From Rhizobium leguminosarum (GTDB lineage Bacteria; Pseudomonadota; Alphaproteobacteria; Rhizobiales; Rhizobiaceae), in NCBI RefSeq assembly GCF_017876795.1, contig NZ_JAGIOR010000002.1, positions 682,001 through 746,000 of the forward strand: a DNA stretch of 64,000 nt, read 5' to 3'. The position numbers were made by a program, and so were the translations under genes. This document shows positions 44,667 to 52,004 of the stretch, piece after piece. The notes under the pieces are model-generated. The model was given only the letters and a program-made list of their open reading frames with translations. It had not been told where the DNA came from and did no database searches. Within the stretch, counting starts at the first letter, position 1. Each line of letters begins with the position of its first letter.

Positions 44667-46586
44667 ATGTCGCACCGCAAAGCCATCCTGGCCGCAGCCA
44701 CCTTTCTTTCGTTCTTTGCGGTGGTTCCCGCCGTCGTGGCGCAGAACGAGCGTACACTGACCGAAGCGCCGGCGCAGACCGGACCCGTCAGCATCACCTT
44801 CGATCGCACCGAAGCCAAATACGCCATCGGCGAAGTCGTCGGCCTGTTCATCCAGTCGACTGAGAACAGCTATGTCACGGTGCTGAACGTCTCCCCGAAC
44901 GGTTCCGTCATCAAACTTTTCCCGAACAAATATCAGACCGACGCCCTTGTCGGGGCCGGCAAGCGCGTGCAGGTGCCGGATCCGGCGAGCGGCGCCCGGC
45001 TGCAGGTGTCCGGCCCGGTGGGACAGGAGCAGATCAAGGTCTTCTATTCCTCCAAGCCGCTTACCATCTTCGCCGATCTCGGCGGCAGCGGCAGCGGCAT
45101 GTTCCGCTCGGTCGACGGCGGCATGGATGCCGTTTCCCGCAGCCTTGAAGAGGCCCGCAGCCTCGGCACCAAGATCAGCAGCAAGACGCTGATGCTGACG
45201 ATGGTCGACAGCCCGGCGGCCCTGCCGCCCTCCGCGTCCCCGCCAGTTGCCGCCGCTCCCGCGGCAAAACCCGCACCGGTCGAACAGGCTGCAAAGCCGC
45301 CCGTTGCGAAGCCGAAGCCGGTGATAAAACAGGAAATCGCCAAGAAGCCGGAAACGGATGTGGAAAAACCTAAGGCGGCCCCAAAGCCGGTGGCGCCGAA
45401 GCCGGTCGAGCAGGCCGCACAACAGCCGCCGAAGAAATACAAGATCGTCACCAATCTGGCGCCCGGCCAGGAGCTTGCCGCCGACGAACTGCAATTGATC
45501 GGCCCTGCCGACACCACCGCATCCACCCGGCCGACCCAATATAAGCAGCCGTCGCAGACCAAGATGCCGAAACTGCCGATGCCGCAGCTCAAGATGCCGC
45601 AGTTCAAACTTCCCGGCGGTTTCAGCATCAAGATGCCGCAGCTTAACCTCGGCCGCTCGGCCGAACCCAGCCAAGCCGGCGAAGAGATCGAGGTCGCGAA
45701 CGCCGATACGCCTGTTTGCACCGCCCTTCTCGATAAGCTGAACACCGCCGTTGCCGCCAAGGATATCACGGCTGCTGCGGCTGAAGCCGATACGATCGCC
45801 GTCAGCGCCGATTGCGGCCAGTTCCAGGTGAATGCCCAGCGCCGCGTCGCAGCCCTCAGGCTTGCGGCTGCCCAGGAGATGATGGCGGCCAACCAGCCGG
45901 TGACTGATTACGAACCGCTGCTTGTCGCCGCCGACAGCCCGCAAGTGCTCTGGCAGGCCTCCGCCACGCTCGGCGAGATTTACTTTTCCGCCCGCCGCTT
46001 CGCCGATGCCGCCGCCGATTACCAGCAGGCAATCGAGATCATCAAGAACGAAACCCGCACGCCGAAGGCGCCGCCGGCCGATACGATCTCCGATCTCATC
46101 CAGCGCGCCGCCCAGGCCCGCATTCTTGCCGCCAACCCGACGAGTGACAATCCTCAAGGCAGCTTCGTGCCGGCCGAGAAGGACCACCGCAGCGGTGTGC
46201 TCGGCGGCATCTATTCCGAGAATGTCCGCGGCATCGTGCCGGTCTCCATCCCCGTGCCGATCACCTTCGATTTCAACAAGTCGAGCTTCACCTCGATCGG
46301 CACCGAGGCCGCCGAGGAACTGCTCGAAGCGCTGAAGCAGCAGAAGCCCGGTCGTGTTATCCTGATCGGCCACACCGACCGGCGCGGCGCTGACGACTAT
46401 AATCAGAAGCTGTCCGAGCGCCGGGCCCAGGCCGTCGCCGACTTCCTCAAGAGCCACGGCATCGATGCCTCGATCGACGCCGAAGGCCGCGGAGCATCCG
46501 AGCCGGTTGATGTGACCGCAACCGCAAACCTCACCGAAGACGATGTCGATGCGCTGAACCGCCGCGTCGAATGGCGCCGCGAATAA
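44667..46586 (+). CDS. DUF4384 / OmpA-like envelope protein
   Basis: 639 residues from the ATG at 44667, chosen because AGGAGGT lies 7 bases upstream. Signal peptide (1-23, ending VVAQ). A DUF4384 domain follows at about 30-135 (YAIGEVVGLFIQSTENSYVT, then LFPNKYQTDALVGAGKRVQV). A Pro/Lys/Ala-rich linker (about 185-275) and a KMPQ-type repeat (about 305-335) lead to a TPR-like helical region. The last 110 residues are an OmpA C-terminal peptidoglycan-binding domain (ITFDFNKSSFTSIG, LIGHTDRRGADDYNQKLSERR). It would tether to the cell wall. DUF4384 recurs in the next two proteins, suggesting a shared interaction. First gene of a five-gene + strand cluster. Confidence 0.88.
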   Translation: MSHRKAILAAATFLSFFAVVPAVVAQNERTLTEAPAQTGPVSITFDRTEAKYAIGEVVGLFIQSTENSYVTVLNVSPNGSVIKLFPNKYQTDALVGAGKRVQVPDPASGARLQVSGPVGQEQIKVFYSSKPLTIFADLGGSGSGMFRSVDGGMDAVSRSLEEARSLGTKISSKTLMLTMVDSPAALPPSASPPVAAAPAAKPAPVEQAAKPPVAKPKPVIKQEIAKKPETDVEKPKAAPKPVAPKPVEQAAQQPPKKYKIVTNLAPGQELAADELQLIGPADTTASTRPTQYKQPSQTKMPKLPMPQLKMPQFKLPGGFSIKMPQLNLGRSAEPSQAGEEIEVANADTPVCTALLDKLNTAVAAKDITAAAAEADTIAVSADCGQFQVNAQRRVAALRLAAAQEMMAANQPVTDYEPLLVAADSPQVLWQASATLGEIYFSARRFADAAADYQQAIEIIKNETRTPKAPPADTISDLIQRAAQARILAANPTSDNPQGSFVPAEKDHRSGVLGGIYSENVRGIVPVSIPVPITFDFNKSSFTSIGTEAAEELLEALKQQKPGRVILIGHTDRRGADDYNQKLSERRAQAVADFLKSHGIDASIDAEGRGASEPVDVTATANLTEDDVDALNRRVEWRRE

Positions 46587-46608
46587 CGGGGGCGAGGGGA
46601 GTTTGGCC

Positions 46609-48225
46609 ATGTCCGCATCCGTTTCCATGGCCGCAGCATTTGCCCTCCTCAGCCTGGCGGCCTCCGACAGCCTGGCAAGGACGATCGAAGCGCCCGATCG
46701 CGGCGCGGTCAGGGCAGTGCTGATCGGCATCGACCTCTACCGCAACGTTCCGCCGCTGCACGGCGCCGTCGCCGATGCCGAGGACCTTTCCCTTTCCCTG
46801 CGTTCGGTCGGCGTCGAGGACGTGACGCTGTTGAAGAATGGTGCTGCCGACCGCGAGGGCATCTTCCATGCAATCGAAGCCGTGACGGAACGGGCAGGGT
46901 CTGGCGACCTTGTCGTGCTCGGCATCGCCGGCCACGGGTCGAGCGAGCCGGAGCGCGTCAAGGGCTCGAAACCGAGCGGCCGCGACGAGGTCTATGTGCT
47001 CGCCGGCTTCGATACCCGGCTGCCGGGATCGCGCGAGCGCATCTTTGGCGACGAGTTTAAAGTGCTGATCCGCAACCTCGAGGCCAAGGGGGCCGATGTG
47101 GTCTTCATCGCCGATACATGCCATGCCGGCGGCATGACCCGCGATGTCGATCCGCGCGGCGCCGAGATCACCTGGCGCCAGGCGCCATCCTATACGATCG
47201 AGGAGGACGATCTGGCGCCGATCTCGACGACGGCGGATGCACTCTCCACCGGCTTCGATTTCAAACGGCTGACCTTCCTCGCCGCCGTCGACGACAACAC
47301 CAAATCGCCGGAGATATCAATTCCCGGCATTCCGCAGAAACGCGGCGCGCTGAGCTATGCCACCGCCCGCGCCTTCGAAGGGGCGGCCGACCGCAACGGC
47401 GACGGCGCCGTCAGCCGCCGCGAACTCTTCGAATATGTGCGCCAGTCGGTCTATCAGTTCACCGACCAGCGGCAGAACATTTTCACCGAAAGCCCGCCGG
47501 GAACCGATCTCGACCGCGCGGTCGTCTATAATTACGAAGGGGCGGGGGCGCAGGCGACGGCGGAGAAATCAACCACTCCGCCGCCGGCCGAGCCAGCGCC
47601 GATCAGCGTTGCCGCCCTCGGCGCCGCACCGGTGCTGCAGGGCATCGGGCCAGCCGTCACGCCGTTCAAGCTGACGGAGGGTGCCAATGCCGAACTTGTC
47701 TTCGATCCCGAAAAGCGCGAGGCGATTGCCGGCGGCGATGTCGTCGCCTCCGGTATCGGCGCCGGCGACATGCCCTTCGTCGTCGACCGGATGGCCGCGC
47801 TCGACACGCTGAAGCGGCTGTCGGAAGCTAATCCGCAGACCGTGCGCGTCACGCCTTCCGACACCGTCCATCGCGAAGGCGAGCGGGTCGGTGTCGCGAT
47901 TTCCGATCTATCGGGGCGCAAGCTCGTGCTCTTCGACGTCACCGGCGATGGGACCGTGCAGTTCCTCTATCCCGGTGAGAAGGAGGTCGATGCGCAGATG
48001 TCTGCGAGCTTCGATCTCGATCTTTCCGTCGTCGCCCCGTTCGGCACTGATCTGCTAGTCGCCGTTACCTCTGAAACGCCGATGCCCGAGCTCGTCGAGT
48101 TCCTGAAGCAGAACGACAGGCGCCGCACCGCCGGCAATATCGCCAGGCGGCTCGGCGAATTCCTGGCCGAGGGCGCCCGCCTCGGATTTACGGTTCTCTA
48201 TACCTCCGCCGGAGCCAAGCTATGA
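46609..48225 (+). CDS. Caspase-family protease with EF-hand and DUF4384
   Basis: 538 residues. Signal-like N-terminus (MAAAFALLSLAASDSLA), so probably exported. The caspase (C14) domain (about 33-320) has a complete catalytic dyad: His109 in LGIAGHGSSE and Cys171 in IADTCHAGG. A calcium-binding EF-hand loop, DRNGDGAVSRRE (261-272), lies at the end of the domain and suggests Ca2+ control as in metacaspases. The C-terminal part (about 400-500) is a DUF4384 domain (GERVGVAISDLSGRKLVLFD, VQFLYPG). The ATG at 46609 has GAGGGGAG upstream. It overlaps the next gene by ATGA. Substrate unknown. Confidence 0.88.
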   Translation: MSASVSMAAAFALLSLAASDSLARTIEAPDRGAVRAVLIGIDLYRNVPPLHGAVADAEDLSLSLRSVGVEDVTLLKNGAADREGIFHAIEAVTERAGSGDLVVLGIAGHGSSEPERVKGSKPSGRDEVYVLAGFDTRLPGSRERIFGDEFKVLIRNLEAKGADVVFIADTCHAGGMTRDVDPRGAEITWRQAPSYTIEEDDLAPISTTADALSTGFDFKRLTFLAAVDDNTKSPEISIPGIPQKRGALSYATARAFEGAADRNGDGAVSRRELFEYVRQSVYQFTDQRQNIFTESPPGTDLDRAVVYNYEGAGAQATAEKSTTPPPAEPAPISVAALGAAPVLQGIGPAVTPFKLTEGANAELVFDPEKREAIAGGDVVASGIGAGDMPFVVDRMAALDTLKRLSEANPQTVRVTPSDTVHREGERVGVAISDLSGRKLVLFDVTGDGTVQFLYPGEKEVDAQMSASFDLDLSVVAPFGTDLLVAVTSETPMPELVEFLKQNDRRRTAGNIARRLGEFLAEGARLGFTVLYTSAGAKL

Positions 48226-50762
48226 GCGCGTCGATCAGCAGGATCCTCACTATTGCCTCTGTCGTGCTGCTCCTAGCTGCGCCTTCGCTGGCGCAGCAGG
48301 ATACCGATTTTGCCGGCGAAGATGGCGGCCGTGTCATCGGCGGCCAAGCGGCAAAGAAGGGCGAATGGCCCTGGCAGGTAAAAATCCTGGCGCCCGATCC
48401 CGAACAACGCGGCCGCTTCGGCGGCCATTGCGGCGGCTCGCTGATCGCGCCGCGCTGGATCTTGACCGCCGCCCATTGCGTCACCAGCGGCCGCTCCGGC
48501 AAGCAGGATCTGTTCGCCCGCGACCTGTTGATCGTCGAGGGCAAGTCGAAGATCGACAAGGTCATTTCAGTCGACGGACCGGATAAACCGGGCCTTGCCG
48601 TCGAAGACGTGGTCATCCATGAGGATTTCGACCGCAAGGTCTTTGCCAACGACATCGCCCTGATAAAGCTTGCCGAGCCCGCCGTCTCCAGGCCTGCGGT
48701 CCTCGCCTCGGCGGGGGATGACGAGGTCGAGACCGCCGGCCACATGGCTGTCGTCACCGGCTGGGGTTACACCAAGGCCGATCACGGCTGGGACGACAAA
48801 TACCTGCCGACCGAGTTGCAGGAAGTCGAGCTGCCGATCGTCCCGCGCGAGGATTGCCGCGCCGCCTACCGCGACAGCTCGATGCGGATGAACCCGATCG
48901 ACGAGCGCAATGTCTGCGCCGGTTACGCCGAGGGCGGCAAGGATGCCTGCCAGGGCGACAGCGGCGGCCCGCTGGTTGCCCAGCGTCCTGACAAGAGCTG
49001 GATCCAGCTCGGCATCGTCAGCTGGGGTGCGGGCTGCGCCGAGGCCGAACATTACGGCGTCTATACCCGCGTCGCTGCCTTCCGTGATTGGATCGCCGCC
49101 AAGACCGATGGCGATGTGCCCAATGTCGAAGCGCCCGCCGGCGATCAGGTCGCCTCGACCACCACCGGCGCCGGGACGAAGCTGAGACAATCCGGCCAGA
49201 AACTGGCCAACCTAGCGATCACCACCCCGCCCGCCGGCGATACCGCCCCTGCCGACACGACCGAAACGCCCGACGCACCCGCCGGCGATCAACCCGCCGC
49301 CCAGCCGCCTGCAGTCCAGACGCCCGCCGTCCAAGCGCCTGCTGCCCAAACACCTGCTGTCCAAACACCGGGGATCGAAAGCTCACCCGGCGACCGTGTG
49401 CTGCTGATCGGCATCGACGATTATGAGATGCGCGAGGCGAAACTGACCGGCTCCGCCACCGATGTGAAGGCGATGCAGCTTTTCCTGGTGAAAACCCTGG
49501 CCTACCGCCCGGAACAGATCCACACGCTGACCAATCGCAAGGCGAGCCGCGAGGCGATCCTTGCCGAAATCGACGACTGGCTGGTGCGCCAGTCGACGCC
49601 TGGAAGCCGCGTCTTCCTCTATTTCAGCGGCCAAGGTTCGGAGGAAATGGGCGCCGAGGAAACAACCAGCCCTACGCTTGTTGCGGCCGACGCCAAGCTG
49701 GTGCGCGAGGCCGGCAAGGTGACGGTCACCAATCAGATCCGCGAAACGGAAATCGCCGCGCGGCTGAACAGCCTCAAGGACCGCCGTGTCACCCTGCTGA
49801 TCGACGCCTGCCATGTCGGGCCGGGCAGCCGCAGCGCGGTTGCAGCGCCAAGCGGCGGTAACGTCCGTTGCCTCGGTCCGGCGCTGGCTGCGCTCGAACC
49901 GCCGAACAAGTCAGGCACGGAAGCGAAATTCTCCTTCGGCGGCGAAAACGCCATGGTCTGGTCGGCCGTCAACGCCGGCCAATGGGCGCTCGTCGACCGC
50001 GAGGCCAAGCCGCCGGCCGGCGTCTTCACCCGCCGCTTCATCGAAGGCGTAGAGGATGGCGTGGCACGCGCCGCCGACAAGCCGAATGTCAGCAATGCCG
50101 CCCTGCTCGATTATGTCCGGCGCAAATCGGACGAATATTGCCGGATGCATGCCGAGGATTGCCGGTTCACGCCGGTGCCGCAATTTTATGGCCAGCCGGA
50201 TGCGCTCGGCCGCGATGTCATCACCGGCGAGGAGGCGAAAACCCCGCTCGCCGCCGTCGAGAATACGCTGAAGACAGACAATGAGGCCGGTGTTGCCGTC
50301 GACGTGCTGCCCGGCACCTCGGTCGGCATCGGCGACAAGGTGGCGATGCGGGTGTCGACCAAGAAATCTGGCTATCTGATCCTGGTCGATATCGATGCCT
50401 CCGGCAAGCTGACGCAGCTTTACCCAAACAAGCGCTCGATGGGTCTGAAGCCGACCGCCAAGAGCGGCGACAACCGGCTCGATCCGGCCCGGCCGGTCGT
50501 CGTGCCCGATGCGCGCAATCCCTATACCGGCTTCGAATATGTGGTGGAGGGACCGGCCGGCGTCGGCATGGTCGTCGCCATCCTTAGCGACAAGCCGATC
50601 GAAGTGCTCGACCTGCCGGATGTGCCGACCCCGCTCGTCGGCCAGCGCGCCGCCTTCAACTATGTCTACGATCTCGCCCGAACCTTGAGGATCGTCGGCG
50701 ACGACGAGACCGGCGGCCAAGGCAAATGGTCGTTCGATTCCAAATTCTATCGCATCCGCTGA
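48222..50762 (+). CDS. Trypsin-like serine protease fused to a pseudo-caspase and DUF4384
   Basis: 846 residues. Signal peptide (1-24, ending SLAQ), then a short propeptide and an activation site RVIGGQAA typical of trypsin zymogens. The protease domain (about 37-290) has the full triad His85 (TAAHC), Asp144 (NDIALIKL) and Ser247 (GDSGGP). A Pro/Ala-rich linker with repeats of TPAVQ/APAAQ (about 330-385) leads to a caspase-like domain (about 390-640), in which the catalytic His is replaced by Gln471 (FSGQGSE) while Cys530 (LIDACHVG) remains. The C-terminus is DUF4384 (about 690-800). Active protease plus likely inactive caspase in one chain. Coupled to the caspase gene before it. Confidence 0.88.
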   Translation: MSASISRILTIASVVLLLAAPSLAQQDTDFAGEDGGRVIGGQAAKKGEWPWQVKILAPDPEQRGRFGGHCGGSLIAPRWILTAAHCVTSGRSGKQDLFARDLLIVEGKSKIDKVISVDGPDKPGLAVEDVVIHEDFDRKVFANDIALIKLAEPAVSRPAVLASAGDDEVETAGHMAVVTGWGYTKADHGWDDKYLPTELQEVELPIVPREDCRAAYRDSSMRMNPIDERNVCAGYAEGGKDACQGDSGGPLVAQRPDKSWIQLGIVSWGAGCAEAEHYGVYTRVAAFRDWIAAKTDGDVPNVEAPAGDQVASTTTGAGTKLRQSGQKLANLAITTPPAGDTAPADTTETPDAPAGDQPAAQPPAVQTPAVQAPAAQTPAVQTPGIESSPGDRVLLIGIDDYEMREAKLTGSATDVKAMQLFLVKTLAYRPEQIHTLTNRKASREAILAEIDDWLVRQSTPGSRVFLYFSGQGSEEMGAEETTSPTLVAADAKLVREAGKVTVTNQIRETEIAARLNSLKDRRVTLLIDACHVGPGSRSAVAAPSGGNVRCLGPALAALEPPNKSGTEAKFSFGGENAMVWSAVNAGQWALVDREAKPPAGVFTRRFIEGVEDGVARAADKPNVSNAALLDYVRRKSDEYCRMHAEDCRFTPVPQFYGQPDALGRDVITGEEAKTPLAAVENTLKTDNEAGVAVDVLPGTSVGIGDKVAMRVSTKKSGYLILVDIDASGKLTQLYPNKRSMGLKPTAKSGDNRLDPARPVVVPDARNPYTGFEYVVEGPAGVGMVVAILSDKPIEVLDLPDVPTPLVGQRAAFNYVYDLARTLRIVGDDETGGQGKWSFDSKFYRIR

Positions 50763-50775
50763 AGAGGAGGGAAGC

Positions 50776-51960
50776 ATGCCGAAATCCACTCTGCTGGCGG
50801 GTCTTGCCGCTTCCCTGATGACGCTTGCGCCTGCCGCCCATGCCGACAACCCCGGCGACGGCACGGCGATGCTCTCAGCCCAGGCGGGGCTTGCCGCCGA
50901 ACTGATCGACCGCACGCTGGCAAAGGAAGGTGCTGCTAACATCATGGTGTCGCCGGCAAGCCTTGCCGCTGCCCTCGGCCTGGCCAGCCTCGGCGCCTCC
51001 GCCGAGGGCAAGGCCGCAATCGCCAAGGGCCTCGGCTTCGGCAGCGAGGTGAAAGGGCCGGAGACGGTGCTTGACGCAATGTCGCAGGAGAAGCCGGCAG
51101 CCGCGGATGCGCCTTTGGCGACGGCGGTTGCGATCGTCTTCGACGATAAGCTGGTGCTCGTCCCCGACGCGCTCGCCATGCTCGCCACCCACCGGATCAA
51201 ACCTTCGATCGAGGATCTCGACGGACCGGCATCGGTCGAGCATATCAACCTCTGGGTCAAGCAGACGACGCGGGGCGCCATTCCCGTCATGCTGGACGCG
51301 CCGCCCGGCGGCGGTTTCGTCAGCCTTGGCGCGCTGTCCTTCAAGGCGCGCTGGAAGACGTCTTTCGATAGGGAAAGCCCGGCAAGCCCCTTTCAGCGGC
51401 CGGACGGTTCGACGATTTCGGTGCCGATGATGCATCTTGCCGGCGATGGGCAGAAATTCCGCTCCGACGAAAAATTTGTCGCCGTCGACCTGGCCTATAC
51501 AGGCGAGAGCTACAGCATGGTCGTGGTGGCGGCGCGCTCCGGCAAGGGTGTCGGCGGCGCGGACCTGAAGGCGCTCGCTTCCTGGCTGCAAGGGGAAAAA
51601 TTCGAAGCTGCCAAGGGTGAAATCTTCCTGCCCCGCTTTTCCCTGAACGACGGGCGTGATTTGATGCCGGTACTGAATGCGATGGGCCTGACGCCCGAGA
51701 AGGCCAAGCATGCCACCTTCCCGGGTTTCACCAAGGAAAACATTCGCTTGTCGCGCGTTCTTCAGAAGACGATTATCAAGGTTGACGAAAACGGCACGGA
51801 GGCGGCGGCAGCCACGGCAGCGATCACGGAACGCAGTATCGATCCCAAGCTCGTTCGCGTCGTCGCCGATGCCCGTTTTGCCTTCGCGCTTCGCGATAAA
51901 AGGACCGGCCTGCTGCTCGCCGCCGGTCTGATCGGCGATCCACTTCTGGCCGGCGAATAG
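50776..51960 (+). CDS. Serpin-family protease inhibitor
   Basis: 394 residues. Signal peptide (1-23, ending AHA) places it in the periplasm or outside. The serpin fold is recognisable from ANIMVSPASLAAALGLASLG at the N-terminus to FAFALRDKRTGLLLAAGLIG at the end. The reactive-loop hinge is DENGTEAAAATAA, the small-residue pattern needed for an inhibitory serpin. The likely scissile bond is Arg353-Ser354 (TERSID), which would suit a trypsin-like protease such as the one encoded immediately upstream (13-base gap). Serpins are uncommon in proteobacteria. It is probably the safety lock of this cluster. Confidence 0.88.
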   Translation: MPKSTLLAGLAASLMTLAPAAHADNPGDGTAMLSAQAGLAAELIDRTLAKEGAANIMVSPASLAAALGLASLGASAEGKAAIAKGLGFGSEVKGPETVLDAMSQEKPAAADAPLATAVAIVFDDKLVLVPDALAMLATHRIKPSIEDLDGPASVEHINLWVKQTTRGAIPVMLDAPPGGGFVSLGALSFKARWKTSFDRESPASPFQRPDGSTISVPMMHLAGDGQKFRSDEKFVAVDLAYTGESYSMVVVAARSGKGVGGADLKALASWLQGEKFEAAKGEIFLPRFSLNDGRDLMPVLNAMGLTPEKAKHATFPGFTKENIRLSRVLQKTIIKVDENGTEAAAATAAITERSIDPKLVRVVADARFAFALRDKRTGLLLAAGLIGDPLLAGE

Positions 51961-52004
51961 AATTCGGTTTCATGGAATGCCAATGATTGCAGGGGGACAC
52001 GTGC

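Noticed and set aside
44628..46730. Long open frame (about 700 codons) on the minus strand opposite the OmpA/DUF4384 gene
   Set aside because: Its translation is low-complexity and Arg/Gly/His-rich, matches no family, and mirrors the codon bias of the real gene on the other strand. The same applies to other long antisense frames over hupL, hypF, hoxA and hupT.
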